Origin: Shewanella sp. GD04112
GTDB lineage: Bacteria; Pseudomonadota; Gammaproteobacteria; Enterobacterales; Shewanellaceae
Direction of reading: 5' to 3'
DNA: 64,000 bases
Assembly: GCF_029835735.1 (NCBI RefSeq)
Contig: NZ_JAOEAL010000001.1
Location: 3,286,001 to 3,350,000 of the forward strand
Positions 9,018 through 19,045 of this stretch are shown in pieces. Position numbers and translations under genes: made by a program. The notes beneath the pieces were generated by a model. The model saw only the letters and a program-made list of their open reading frames with translations, did no database searches and was not told where the DNA came from. The first letter of the stretch is position 1; each line of letters opens with the position of its first letter.

Positions 9018-10961
9018 GCCATGTAATAATTTCGCTTCCGCTTTTTCTAATCTTCTAGGTTTACCCACAATCAGTAAAATATCACCGGCGCGAAAGACCC
9101 AATCCTGCTCAGGATGTTCAACTTCGGCGCCGCTGCGGCGGATGGCTCTTAACTCTACCCGAAGCAATTCCCAATCAATATCGGCAACTTGCTTGCCCAC
9201 GGCATCCGCGCCGCGGTGTAACAACACGGCGTGCAGCGACTCTAAGGTAAAGTCGGTTTCGGTACCCGAAAAGAAACCGTGTAAAAATTGATAATGATTG
9301 CGCCGCTCCGACTCCAGTCGCTTGAGGATCCGCGCCAGCGGCACACCACATTGATGCAGCACCTGCGAGACCAACATCAAACTGCCCTCGAGGGATTCGG
9401 GGATCACCTGATTCGCCCCCGCCTTTTGCAGCATATCTAATTCACTGTCATCGCGGGTTCTGACCAGTATTTTGGCGTCGGGCGCCAACTGCTTACACAG
9501 GGGTAAGGCTTCTTCTAAACTGCGGGTCTCACAGAAGGTAATCACGATCATTTTGGCGTGTTTAATCCCCACTTGCTTAAGGATCGCCCGCTTGCACACA
9601 TCGCCAAAATAAATCGGCTCCCCCGCACGGCGCGCCTCGGACACCCGCGTGGGGTCAAGATCGAGCACTAAATAGGGCACGGCTTCTGTCTTTAAAAACC
9701 GGGCTATGGTTTGACCAACCCGGCCGTAACCTAAAATCAGCACCAGATCGTGATCCTCGGTAATAATAGGCACCACTTCATCCACATGCCCAGACTGGCG
9801 GATCCCCAACAGCCACTTGGCAATATCCACGCTATGGCGCACCAACCAAGGAGCAATACTCATAGACAATACCGCGACCATCACCAACATAGTGCTGGTC
9901 TCGTTACTCAATAGCCCATAACTTACCGCAAGGGCTAACACCACAAAACTGAATTCACCAACCTGCGCCAGACTCAAGGCCGTGCTGATGGCAATCCGAA
10001 AAGGCTCTCCAACCAGCCGCAATAAGCCATGGATAATCAGCGCCTTGCCAACGACTACCGCCAGCAGAATAAGTAAAATCTGCCACCAAAATTGAATAAC
10101 GAGCGCGAAATCGAGCATCATGCCGATGGAGATAAAGAACAGCCCCATGAGTAAATCGCGAAACGGCCGAATATCCGCCTCAAGCTGGCGGCGGTACTGA
10201 CTCTCGCCAAGTAGCATTCCCGCCATAAAGGCCCCTAGCGCCATAGACAAGCCTAACCACTGGGTAAAAGCCCCCGTGACTAAGGCCACCACCAGCGTCG
10301 AGAGTACAAAGAGTTCATTGGAGCGGGATCTTGCCACCTCATCAAACAGTCGAGGTAAGGCCCATTTGCCTAAGGCCATCAGCAAGAAGAAAGCAAGAAT
10401 CCCCTTCAGCAGCGCCAAGGCGATTGCCGCTAACATCAAGGGCTCATCATTCTGCCCAAGCAATGGCAGTAAAATAAGCAGAGGAACGACGGCTAAATCC
10501 TGAAATAACAACACACTGACCGACAGCTCACCATGGCGGCGCCTTAGCCAGCCCTGCTCGTTAAGTAGCTTGAGTACAATCGCGGTGGAAGAAAGTGCAA
10601 TCGCCGCGCCGATGACGAGGGATTCTACGCCATTCAAGCCACAGGCTAAGGCAATCAGCATAGTCAACACTGTGGTCACCACCACCTGCGCGCTACCTAA
10701 TCCAAATACGGTTCTGCGCATGGCCCAAAGCCGAGGGACCGAAAACTCGAGTCCCAGTGTAAACATCAAGAGCACGACCCCTAGCTCGGCGACGGACTGC
10801 ATTTGCTGCTGGGTAAACCAATGGAACCCACTGGGCCCACTCACCACACCAGTTAACAAATACGCCAAAATCGCTGGCAAGCCGATACGCCGCAGCAAGG
10901 CAATCGCGACGATCGCAATCACTAGCATCAGCAGTATCTGGATTAAGAAACCATGCTCCAT
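9015..10961 (-). CDS. CPA2-family cation:proton antiporter with TrkA-N and TrkA-C domains (KefB/YbaL-like)
   Basis: About 12 hydrophobic segments in residues 1-380 form a Na+/H+-exchanger-type membrane domain. A cytoplasmic Rossmann RCK/TrkA-N domain with GYGRVGQT lies near 405, and a TrkA-C-like domain at the end. This is the architecture of glutathione-gated K+ efflux systems (KefB/KefC) and of YbaL; no KefF/KefG partner is adjacent, so the ion and gating are uncertain. I use the ATG at 10961, preceded by AGGAG, instead of a TTG seven codons upstream. The stop codon TAG lies inside the terminal repeat of the MITE, so the native C terminus may have been altered by that insertion. Confidence 0.88.
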   Translation of the reverse strand: MEHGFLIQILLMLVIAIVAIALLRRIGLPAILAYLLTGVVSGPSGFHWFTQQQMQSVAELGVVLLMFTLGLEFSVPRLWAMRRTVFGLGSAQVVVTTVLTMLIALACGLNGVESLVIGAAIALSSTAIVLKLLNEQGWLRRRHGELSVSVLLFQDLAVVPLLILLPLLGQNDEPLMLAAIALALLKGILAFFLLMALGKWALPRLFDEVARSRSNELFVLSTLVVALVTGAFTQWLGLSMALGAFMAGMLLGESQYRRQLEADIRPFRDLLMGLFFISIGMMLDFALVIQFWWQILLILLAVVVGKALIIHGLLRLVGEPFRIAISTALSLAQVGEFSFVVLALAVSYGLLSNETSTMLVMVAVLSMSIAPWLVRHSVDIAKWLLGIRQSGHVDEVVPIITEDHDLVLILGYGRVGQTIARFLKTEAVPYLVLDLDPTRVSEARRAGEPIYFGDVCKRAILKQVGIKHAKMIVITFCETRSLEEALPLCKQLAPDAKILVRTRDDSELDMLQKAGANQVIPESLEGSLMLVSQVLHQCGVPLARILKRLESERRNHYQFLHGFFSGTETDFTLESLHAVLLHRGADAVGKQVADIDWELLRVELRAIRRSGAEVEHPEQDWVFRAGDILLIVGKPRRLEKAEAKLLHG

Positions 10962-11131
10962 AGGCGAAATAACTCCTGTCAAATAACTGGCGTGTCAAAA
11001 ATATGGGAGTGCGCTTTAAGCTTAACTGATTGACATACAAAGACAAATTTTATTAGCAAACAATGCGGCACACATATTGCTTAATAGGGGTAAGAGTTCC
11101 AATCGCCATTTCATTTGCTGGGGTAATCATA

Positions 11132-12022
11132 ATGGACTTTGGCTTAGCGACAACCTTATATCCTGATGAATATAACTATCAAACAGAGGCATACAGTCCA
11201 GCTTCTACGCCATTGGATTTAGTGCAAGTGATCCAACAGCTGCACGCGAGTTTAGATCCGCGGACAGTCTTTGCCTGCTACGGCAAAGTGCTAGGACAAC
11301 ATCTGCCCGTCCAAGGTGTTCGCCTGCAAGCCGAACAACAAAAATTAAGTTGGGGCAAACGTTATGGGATCAGTCTTAAACGACAGATCATCTGTGGCGG
11401 CACCCCACTGACACTGCAGTATCAACTGCTGACGCCGCTCACGCCTTCGCAAACCATTATCCTGCAAGAGATTGAGCCCTTGCTGCTGCAGCCATTATTA
11501 AATGCCATGCAGTATCAAGAGATGTCGATGCAGGCGATGTTCGATTCCCTAACAGGCCTTGGCAATCGTCATTATTACACTCAAAGTTTGAAAAACGCGG
11601 TAGCCAGAGCCCACAGAAAACAGGGCGCGGTGTCACTTATCGTATTGGATTTGGATAATTTTAAGCAACTTAACGATAGATATGGTCACAAATGCGGTGA
11701 TTATATTTTGAAAGAGTTTGGAGACATTATCCGCAGCAGTATCCGCAGTACCGATCAAGCCTTCCGTATTGGGGGCGACGAGTTTGTGGTGATAGTACAA
11801 GGTAATATTCATGCGGCGGGATTACTGTGCGAACGTATCGTCACAGCGACTAATGCCCATGCGAGTTTCCATCAATTTGGCGTGAGCAGTAGCTTGGGAG
11901 CCGCTGAGGCGAGCGACACCATGGAAGCTGAACAACTCTATGAGCAAGCAGATAAAACCTTGTATCAAGCCAAAGCCTCGGGCCGTAATTGCTACAAGTT
12001 AAGCCCAACCCAACTGTCTTAA
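11132..12022 (+). CDS. GGDEF-domain diguanylate cyclase
   Basis: A 296-aa protein with a C-terminal GGDEF domain that would make cyclic di-GMP from two GTP. The active-site loop RIGGDEF is intact (GGDEF at residues 214-218). An RSTD nine residues before it matches the RxxD inhibitory I-site, so product inhibition is likely. The first ~130 residues resemble no sensor domain I recognise and carry no transmembrane segment. The ATG at 11132 follows GGGG; an ATG 23 codons upstream (11063) lacks a ribosome site. It is divergent from the antiporter gene. Confidence 0.9.
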   Translation: MDFGLATTLYPDEYNYQTEAYSPASTPLDLVQVIQQLHASLDPRTVFACYGKVLGQHLPVQGVRLQAEQQKLSWGKRYGISLKRQIICGGTPLTLQYQLLTPLTPSQTIILQEIEPLLLQPLLNAMQYQEMSMQAMFDSLTGLGNRHYYTQSLKNAVARAHRKQGAVSLIVLDLDNFKQLNDRYGHKCGDYILKEFGDIIRSSIRSTDQAFRIGGDEFVVIVQGNIHAAGLLCERIVTATNAHASFHQFGVSSSLGAAEASDTMEAEQLYEQADKTLYQAKASGRNCYKLSPTQLS

Positions 12023-12072
12023 TCGAGCATGGATGCTGCTCACTGGCGATAAAGCATGGCAAATAGACTTTG

Positions 12073-13470
12073 CTATCCGATTGCCTGCCCATCAAACTTA
12101 AGCCCGACGTCATCCCCTTGGGCACAAAATGCCTTTTCAACCCAGAGTCCCAGCGCCATCACTAAACGCTCGTTATAGAACAAGAACCCCACCTCAGCAC
12201 GTAACCATGGCGGCACAGCGCATTCTTGCCAGAGTTTTTTTAGCTCGCGTCCCTTATCGCGAAAATGCGGCTGACAGCGAAATTGTCCCGGCAGCTGATA
12301 GCGCAGGCTCACCACCTCATCCGCATTGGGTAATCGCAGCCGAGGACCTTTGGTCGCGAAGGTAAATGGCGCAATGTTATCTTCAACCATTGTTGATGCT
12401 TGAGTCAGTAAAGCCAGAATATCTTGATGCAGCTCGCGCGCAGTGATTCGCGGCGTGGCGGATGCAGTGCTTAGCGTATCCAGATAAAGCATGCCAGCGA
12501 AGCGGCGCAGCACACAGTCACCAATCTGGAGCTGCACTTTGGCATCCTCTTTTGCCCCCATTAACTGCTGCAGAATTTGCTGTAGCTGCACATAGGAAGG
12601 CAATGCAAAGCCTTGGGATTCGATAAAGCCCCGCAGCAGTAATCCTTGCCATTCGCTAGTTTGCGTAGAGAGCCCATCAAGCTTAAGCACGGTTTGCTGG
12701 GTAAAGGGCGCCTCGGTTAACAGCTTAGGTAAACGCTCACTCACCTCGGTGTCCACTATGGCCTGCTGCTCGGCGCAAAGCTGGGCGCTGCGACTTGCGG
12801 TGGTGGCGATACTGGGCCAACGTGCTTTTAGGCGTGGGATAATCTCAAGGCGTAAAAAGTTACGATCGTATTTATCGTCTTGATTACTTTCATCTTCGAT
12901 ATGCACTAACTGCTGCGTTTGGGCGAAAGCTTCAATCTGCTCACGGCTAATATCGAGCAAGGGACGCGCTTGCAGACAAGCCCCCTTCTCTCCGAGTGAG
13001 AGCATTTGGATTTGTCCCATGGCGGCTAATCCTTTGGGGCCCTGACCGCGTTTGAGGGCGAGGAGAATCGTCTCGAGTTGATCGTCTTCATGGTGGGCGG
13101 TCAGCAGCACATCCTGAGGCTTAAGGTGCTGCAATATCGCCTGATAACGCATTTTTCGCGCCTCGGCTTCAACACTCACTCTCGGCCCTAGGGTGAGTTG
13201 CACCCGCTCTACCGTGATTGGCAAACCATAGCTGGCGGCGCGAGTTTGGCAGTGATCGGCCCAAGCATCGGCATTAGGGCTCAAGCCATGGTGCACATAA
13301 ATCAATTGATAATGTAACTCGGGGTGATGTTTGGCGAATTCACTCAAACCGTAGGCGAGCACTTCGGAATCGACGCCGCCGCTGTAAGCAAGGACTAACT
13401 TGCTCCCCGCTTGCAGAGGTAAGCTCGCTAAAAATCGCGCTATATGGGCACTCAGTTCCACCGCCGCCAT
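12073..13470 (-). CDS. tilS: tRNA(Ile)-lysidine synthase TilS
   Basis: TilS converts C34 of the CAU-anticodon tRNA-Ile to lysidine with ATP and lysine, allowing AUA decoding. The N-terminal PP-loop ATPase motif SGGVDS is near residue 31, and the adenylation-domain motif around AHHEDD and the C-terminal substrate-binding domains follow, giving 465 aa, slightly longer than the E. coli enzyme. The ATG at 13470 is preceded by AGGGTGAG; a GTG three codons earlier is possible. It lies 78 bp downstream of dnaE on the same strand. accA, which lies between these genes in E. coli, is not here. Confidence 0.95.
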   Translation of the reverse strand: MAAVELSAHIARFLASLPLQAGSKLVLAYSGGVDSEVLAYGLSEFAKHHPELHYQLIYVHHGLSPNADAWADHCQTRAASYGLPITVERVQLTLGPRVSVEAEARKMRYQAILQHLKPQDVLLTAHHEDDQLETILLALKRGQGPKGLAAMGQIQMLSLGEKGACLQARPLLDISREQIEAFAQTQQLVHIEDESNQDDKYDRNFLRLEIIPRLKARWPSIATTASRSAQLCAEQQAIVDTEVSERLPKLLTEAPFTQQTVLKLDGLSTQTSEWQGLLLRGFIESQGFALPSYVQLQQILQQLMGAKEDAKVQLQIGDCVLRRFAGMLYLDTLSTASATPRITARELHQDILALLTQASTMVEDNIAPFTFATKGPRLRLPNADEVVSLRYQLPGQFRCQPHFRDKGRELKKLWQECAVPPWLRAEVGFLFYNERLVMALGLWVEKAFCAQGDDVGLKFDGQAIG

Positions 13471-13548
13471 TCGACTCACCCTATAAAATCCATCGCTCGC
13501 TGATGCTAATTATCCCCTGCCAACCCCAAGTCTTTGTCAGCTTATCAA

Positions 13549-16500
13549 TTAGGGGAACAGGATCCGTACTTTATTTGGCCCAAGCAGGCTCTCAAGGGCA
13601 AACACCAATTCATCGCTGGGATTGACTCGCCAATGTTCCGCCAACCTAAATTGGCCCTTGGCCTGCGCTTGACTGTAGTTAATCACCACAGGCACGGCAC
13701 CGTTGCGCCACGGGCTTATCGATTGCTCGATACTTTCGAGCACGCTTGGATTTAACTGCGATGCGTCTAGATCGATTTCTAAGGCGCTGGCAAAGTGGCT
13801 GCGCGCCTCGCTGATATCGATAATATTGCGCGCCGTCATGCGGTTGCCACCGGCAAAATCATCGAAGCTGACTTCACCTTCGCAGATCAGGATCCTGTCC
13901 TTCTCGAGCAGATGGTTAAACTTCTCAAAGGCTTCGGTAAAGAGCATCACCTCGAGGCGCGCACTCTTGTCATCTAAGGTCAACAGACCCATTTTCGAGC
14001 CACGCTTAGTGAGCATCACCCGGGTTGCGACCACAAGGCCAGCAGCCTTCACGGTTTTGCCGCGATCGGTTGGATGCACGTCCTTTAAGCGCCCAGAAGT
14101 GTAATGCTTAAGTTCTTTAAGGTATTGATTAATCGGGTGACCAGTTAAATATAGACCTAAGGTCTCGCGCTCCCCTTCGAGCCAAATTTTATCCGGCCAC
14201 GGAGTGCATTCGACAAACTGCTGCTTGCTGTCTTCAGGGTCGCTATTAAGCAGACCAAACATATCATGCTGGCCGATGGCCTCGGCCTTAGCGTGCTGAT
14301 CGGCGGCGCTTATTGCCTCTGGCAAGGTGGCCATCATAGAGGCGCGGTGCGGCCCAAGCGCATCTAAGGCGCCGGCGCAGATAAGCTTTTCAATCACCCG
14401 CTTGTTGAGCTTTTTAAGATCGATACGGGCGCAAAAGTCGAATAAATCTTTAAAGGGGCCGTCCTTACGCGCCTCTAAAATCGACTCAACCGGCCCCTCA
14501 CCCACACCTTTGATGGCGCCTATGCCGTAGACGATACGCAGATCATCATCGACGGTAAACTTAAACAGACCTTTGTTCACATCCGGCGGAATAATGGTGA
14601 GTCCCATGCGCTCACATTCATCCACTAGGGTGACGATTTTGTCTGTGTTGTCCATATCGGCGGACATTACCGCCGCCATAAACTGCGAGGGAAAGTGAGT
14701 CTTGAGCCACAGGGTTTGATAGGACACGAGGGCGTACGCGGCGGAGTGGGATTTGTTAAAGCCGTAGCCCGCAAACTTTTCCACTAAGTCGAAGATCTTC
14801 ATCGCCAACTCGCCGTCAACGCCGTTCTTAATCGCTCCTTCTTTAAAGGTACCGCGCTGTTTGGCCATCTCCTCGGGCTTTTTCTTACCCATAGCACGGC
14901 GCAGCATGTCCGCGCCGCCTAAGGTATAACCCGATAGTACCTGCGCAATCTGCATCACCTGCTCTTGGTACAAAATAATGCCGTAGGTGGGCGACAGCAG
15001 CTCCTTTAAGGATTCATGCTGGTATTGAGAATCGGGATAAGAGACCTCTTCACGGCCGTGCTTACGCTCGATAAAGTTATCCACCATGCCCGATTGCAGA
15101 GGCCCCGGACGGAACAGTGCCACGAGTGCGATCATATCTTCGAAGCAGTCGGGTTGCAGACGCTTAATCAAATCCTTCATACCACGGGATTCGAGCTGGA
15201 ATACCGCAGTGGTTTCATAGCGTTGCAGCAAGCGGAACGAAGCTGGATCGTCGAGGGGAATCGCCTCAATTCGCACAGGTGGACGGCCGTTTTTAACCTC
15301 CACCTTGTTGATCATCTCCAGCGCCCAGTCGACGATGGTGAGGGTTCTTAACCCTAAGAAGTCGAATTTGACTAAGCCGGCGGTTTCCACGTCGTTCTTA
15401 TCGAACTGTGTTACCGGGTTTTTACCTTCGGCGTCGCAGTAAAGCGGCGAGAAGTCGGTGATCTTGGTGGGCGCAATCACCACGCCCCCCGCGTGCTTAC
15501 CGGCGTTACGGGTCACACCCTCGAGCTTACGGCACATGTCGATAAGATCTTTCACATCCTCATCGGCATCGTAGGACTCCTGCAGCGCAGGCTCGACTTC
15601 AAAGGCCTTGGCGAGTGTCATGCCAGGCTCTGGCGGAATCAACTTAGAAATACGGTCCACAAAGCCATAGGGATGGCCAAGCACACGACCCACGTCGCGG
15701 ATAACAGCCTTGGCCGCCATGGTGCCGAAGGTAATGATCTGCGATACCGCCTCACGGCCGTAGAGTTCGGCCACGTGGTCAATCACCTCATCGCGTCTAT
15801 CCATACAGAAGTCGACGTCGAAGTCGGGCATAGATACCCGCTCTGGGTTGAGGAAACGTTCGAACAGCAGGTCGAATTCGAGGGGGTCTAAGTCAGTAAT
15901 CTTAAGGGCATAGGCCACAAGCGAGCCCGCGCCCGAACCACGGCCTGGCCCCACGGGGATGCCGTTATCCTTACCCCACTGGATAAACTCCATTACGATA
16001 AGGAAGTAACCGGGGAAGCCCATCTGGTTGATAACCTTAAGCTCAACATCGAGACGCTCGTCATATTCACCGCGGCGCTCGGCGCGCACTTGTGGTTCGG
16101 GGAATAAGAACTCTAAACGCTCTTCAAGCCCCTTCTTAGAGCAATCAACCAGATAATCCTCAATCGACATATCGCCGGTGGGGAAGTTAGGTAAGAAGTA
16201 TTCGTATAAGCGGATGGTAACGTTGCAGCGCTTGGCAATTTCAACGGTATTTTCAAGCGCGGCAGGAATGTCGGCAAACAGCTCGCACATTTCCTCTTCG
16301 CTACGAAGATACTGCTGCTCACTGTATTTTTTAGGACGGCGGGGATCGGCGAGCGTAAAACCATCGTGAATCGCCACACGGATCTCATGGGACTCAAAGT
16401 CTTCAGGTTTTAAAAACACCACCTGATTGGTGGCCACCACAGGGATGCCCTTTTCCTGCGCCAGTCCCACCGCCATATGCAGGTAACGCTCCTCATCGGT

Positions 16501-17025
16501 GCGCCCCGTACGCAATAACTCGAGGTAATAACGCCCTTCAAAATGCTGCTGATAAAACTCGCATAAGGACTCAACTTGAGTATTGTTGCCCTTAAGCAGC
16601 GCCTTACCTACGTCCCCTTCTCGACCACCAGACAGCAGTAAAATGCCTTCGTTGTAGGTGACCAGCCACTCTTGGTCAATCACCACGCGCCCTTGAACAT
16701 GGCCACGTAAATAGGCTTGGCTGATGATTTGAGTAAGGTTTTGATAGCCATCATTATTCATCGCAATAATGGTTAAGGCACAAAACTCACCATCAAACCC
16801 CGGCACTTGCATCCAAAAGTCCGCGCCGATAATCGGCTTGATCCCCGCCCCATGGCAACCACCATAAAACTTCACCAGACCACAGAGGTTGTTTTGATCC
16901 GTTAAGGCCACCGCGGCCATGCCCTTCGCCTCAACTTGGGCGAGGATGGGTTTTACCTTAGCCACACCATCGGACATAGAGAAGTCACTGTGGACACGAA
17001 GATGCACAAAACGAGGATCGGACAT
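13549..17025 (-). CDS. dnaE: DNA polymerase III alpha subunit
   Basis: The replicative polymerase catalytic subunit (1158 aa, as in E. coli). An N-terminal PHP domain begins HLRVHSDFSMSDG. The palm carries the catalytic PDFDVDF motif near residue 400, followed by thumb, fingers, (HhH)2 and OB-fold regions. It assembles with epsilon and theta in the Pol III core. The frame runs a further 11 codons upstream, but the ATG at 17025 (MSDPRFVHL) is the family start. A strong hairpin at 17079-17109 separates it from rnhB, so it may have its own promoter or receive attenuated readthrough. Confidence 0.98.
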   Translation of the reverse strand: MSDPRFVHLRVHSDFSMSDGVAKVKPILAQVEAKGMAAVALTDQNNLCGLVKFYGGCHGAGIKPIIGADFWMQVPGFDGEFCALTIIAMNNDGYQNLTQIISQAYLRGHVQGRVVIDQEWLVTYNEGILLLSGGREGDVGKALLKGNNTQVESLCEFYQQHFEGRYYLELLRTGRTDEERYLHMAVGLAQEKGIPVVATNQVVFLKPEDFESHEIRVAIHDGFTLADPRRPKKYSEQQYLRSEEEMCELFADIPAALENTVEIAKRCNVTIRLYEYFLPNFPTGDMSIEDYLVDCSKKGLEERLEFLFPEPQVRAERRGEYDERLDVELKVINQMGFPGYFLIVMEFIQWGKDNGIPVGPGRGSGAGSLVAYALKITDLDPLEFDLLFERFLNPERVSMPDFDVDFCMDRRDEVIDHVAELYGREAVSQIITFGTMAAKAVIRDVGRVLGHPYGFVDRISKLIPPEPGMTLAKAFEVEPALQESYDADEDVKDLIDMCRKLEGVTRNAGKHAGGVVIAPTKITDFSPLYCDAEGKNPVTQFDKNDVETAGLVKFDFLGLRTLTIVDWALEMINKVEVKNGRPPVRIEAIPLDDPASFRLLQRYETTAVFQLESRGMKDLIKRLQPDCFEDMIALVALFRPGPLQSGMVDNFIERKHGREEVSYPDSQYQHESLKELLSPTYGIILYQEQVMQIAQVLSGYTLGGADMLRRAMGKKKPEEMAKQRGTFKEGAIKNGVDGELAMKIFDLVEKFAGYGFNKSHSAAYALVSYQTLWLKTHFPSQFMAAVMSADMDNTDKIVTLVDECERMGLTIIPPDVNKGLFKFTVDDDLRIVYGIGAIKGVGEGPVESILEARKDGPFKDLFDFCARIDLKKLNKRVIEKLICAGALDALGPHRASMMATLPEAISAADQHAKAEAIGQHDMFGLLNSDPEDSKQQFVECTPWPDKIWLEGERETLGLYLTGHPINQYLKELKHYTSGRLKDVHPTDRGKTVKAAGLVVATRVMLTKRGSKMGLLTLDDKSARLEVMLFTEAFEKFNHLLEKDRILICEGEVSFDDFAGGNRMTARNIIDISEARSHFASALEIDLDASQLNPSVLESIEQSISPWRNGAVPVVINYSQAQAKGQFRLAEHWRVNPSDELVFALESLLGPNKVRILFP

Positions 17026-17078
17026 AATTAGAATTATCTTTGAATAGCAGGTTAACAATCACTAAAAAAGCAGACTAA

Positions 17079-17109
17079 CAAAGTCACAGCCCTTGGGCTA
17101 GTGACTTTG
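17079..17109 (-). terminator. Strong hairpin terminator/attenuator between rnhB and dnaE
   Basis: A near-perfect stem (CAAAGTCAC plus AGCCC on one side, GGGCT and GTGACTTTG on the other, one bulge) lies 34 bp beyond the rnhB stop. On the minus strand it is followed by a TTTTTT run a dozen bases later. It would end or dampen transcription of the lpx-rnhB operon before dnaE. Confidence 0.7.
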
Positions 17110-17142
17110 CTCTCAAGCTGAAGTGAAAACACCCAATCGGTG

Positions 17143-17772
17143 TTAACGCTCCAGTAATGCCTTGACGGGTTTGAAACTTTTACGATATTGGTCGAACACG
17201 CCGTGCTCGGCGATGGCGTCAAAATGCGCCTTAGTCGGATACCCCTTATGCTTAGCAAATCCATACTGGGGATAGGCCGCATCGAGGGCATCCATTTCCC
17301 GATCGCGGGTCACTTTGGCAATAATTGACGCCGCACTGATACTCGCAATCAGGCCATCACCTTTGACTATGCTATGACTTGTCAGAGATAGCCCCTGGTG
17401 CGTAAACGCCGGGCTGCGATTTCCATCGACTAAAACTAACTCGGGCGCACGTGTAAGCCCCGCTACCGCGCGCTGCATCGCAAGCATTGTGGCATGAAGA
17501 ATATTCAGCTCATCGATTTCCGCTGGACTGGCCCGCCCCACATGATAACTCAAGGCTTTTTCACAAATCTCATCGAACAAGGCCTCGCGGCGCTTCTCGC
17601 TGAGTTTTTTAGAGTCATTTAAGCCAGCAATGGGACGATTGGGATCGAGGATCACCGCAGCGGTGACCACATCGCCCACCAGCGGGCCACGGCCGACTTC
17701 ATCCACGCCCGCCACTAAACCTGTTGAGAAGGTGGCGATATCGGCGTCGGTCAACGTCTTAAATACCGCCAT
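17143..17772 (-). CDS. rnhB: Ribonuclease HII
   Basis: RNase HII (209 aa) nicks the RNA strand of RNA-DNA hybrids and removes single ribonucleotides from DNA. Family motifs are clear: the first acidic site in GVDEVGRGPLVG (residues 23-34), LNDSKKLS near 51-58, and VDGN near 115. Its ATG overlaps the lpxB stop by one base, which suggests translational coupling. A strong hairpin follows the gene. Confidence 0.97.
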   Translation of the reverse strand: MAVFKTLTDADIATFSTGLVAGVDEVGRGPLVGDVVTAAVILDPNRPIAGLNDSKKLSEKRREALFDEICEKALSYHVGRASPAEIDELNILHATMLAMQRAVAGLTRAPELVLVDGNRSPAFTHQGLSLTSHSIVKGDGLIASISAASIIAKVTRDREMDALDAAYPQYGFAKHKGYPTKAHFDAIAEHGVFDQYRKSFKPVKALLER

Positions 17773-18929
17773 TAGTTCACATCCTTAGCATCGACGAGCG
17801 CTAACACTGCCTCGGCCGCTTTTTGGCTGGCATCGCAGCGCAGCATTTGGTGCAAACGCTCAAATTCGGCTTTGATTGGCGCAAAGTCACGGTTCAGCTC
17901 AACGCCAACCGCTTCGGCAATCTTCTCTGGGGTGCAATCGTGCTGGATAAGCTCTGGCACCACATCTCGCCCCGCTAACAGATTCGGCAGGGAGAAACGG
18001 TTCACTTGCATCATGGTTTTCGCTATCTGATAGGTCAGCGGACTCACGCGATACGCCACCACCATAGGACGTTTGATCAGCATGGCCTCAAGTGTTGCCG
18101 TGCCCGACGCCAGTAAAATGCCATCGGCGGCGGCCATCACTTCGCGTGATTTGCCTTCCACCATGTGGATTTCCAGATCCGGCGCATGCGCTTTTAATGC
18201 TTGCTCAAACTGCTCACGGCGCTTTTGATTCACTAAAGGCGTCACAAAGCGAATATCGGGAAATTGCTGCTTGATAAGTAGCGCAGCCTTCACAAAAGGC
18301 TCGGCCAATTGCTTTAATTCGCCGCCACGTGAGCCGGGTAAAATCGCAAGGTATTCGGCATCAGGATCGAGCTCAAGCAACTGACGGGCGCTCGCCTTAT
18401 CACTCTCTAACGGAATATCATCGGCCAAGGTATGGCCAACAAAGGTACAAGGCACCTGATGCTTATCGTAAAAGGCCTTCTCAAAGGGCAATAACGACAG
18501 CACCATATTGGTGGCCTTAGCGATTTTAAAAATACGCTTAGGGCGCCATGCCCATACCGAAGGGCTGACGTAGTGAACTGTTTTAATCCCCTGCGTCTTT
18601 AACTTAAGCTCAAGACCAATATTAAAATCCGGTGCATCGATACCGATAAAACAATCGGGCTTAAGTTCGGTGATGGACTTAATCAGGGATGAGCGCACAT
18701 GGAGTAAGCGTGGCAGACGTGATAGCACTTCGACTATCCCCATCACGGCTAACTCTTCCATCGCGAACAGAGATTCGAAGCCTAGGGCTTCCATTCGAGG
18801 TCCACCAATACCGACAAAACGGGCGTTGGGGTGTGTTTTTTGTAGTGCGGCCATTAAACCTGCACCTAAAATATCGCCGGAGAGTTCTCCGGCGACCATT
18901 GCAAACACTAATTGAGATTTTTTGCTCAT
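17772..18929 (-). CDS. lpxB: Lipid-A-disaccharide synthase
   Basis: LpxB joins UDP-2,3-diacylglucosamine and lipid X to make the lipid A disaccharide, at the inner face of the cytoplasmic membrane. The 385-aa length is normal. The N terminus AGELSGDILGAGL, the GIDAPDFN block and the C-terminal SGTATLE are family signatures. It is the last lpx gene of lpxD-fabZ-lpxA-lpxB and is separated from lpxA by 116 bp, with a possible internal promoter there. Confidence 0.97.
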   Translation of the reverse strand: MSKKSQLVFAMVAGELSGDILGAGLMAALQKTHPNARFVGIGGPRMEALGFESLFAMEELAVMGIVEVLSRLPRLLHVRSSLIKSITELKPDCFIGIDAPDFNIGLELKLKTQGIKTVHYVSPSVWAWRPKRIFKIAKATNMVLSLLPFEKAFYDKHQVPCTFVGHTLADDIPLESDKASARQLLELDPDAEYLAILPGSRGGELKQLAEPFVKAALLIKQQFPDIRFVTPLVNQKRREQFEQALKAHAPDLEIHMVEGKSREVMAAADGILLASGTATLEAMLIKRPMVVAYRVSPLTYQIAKTMMQVNRFSLPNLLAGRDVVPELIQHDCTPEKIAEAVGVELNRDFAPIKAEFERLHQMLRCDASQKAAEAVLALVDAKDVN

Positions 18930-19045
18930 AAACCAATCATATCTGACAAGTGAATGGCACCGCAGCGCATCTCTGCCATGGCATTGTCTAAAGCAGAATA
19001 GTACGAGCAGTGCCTATGAATGGCATAGTGTAGAGTCTAGGACTC

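Noticed and set aside
13703..15891. Several 100-130 codon frames antisense to dnaE
   Set aside because: They mirror the strong codon bias of dnaE and show no ribosome sites or family resemblance.
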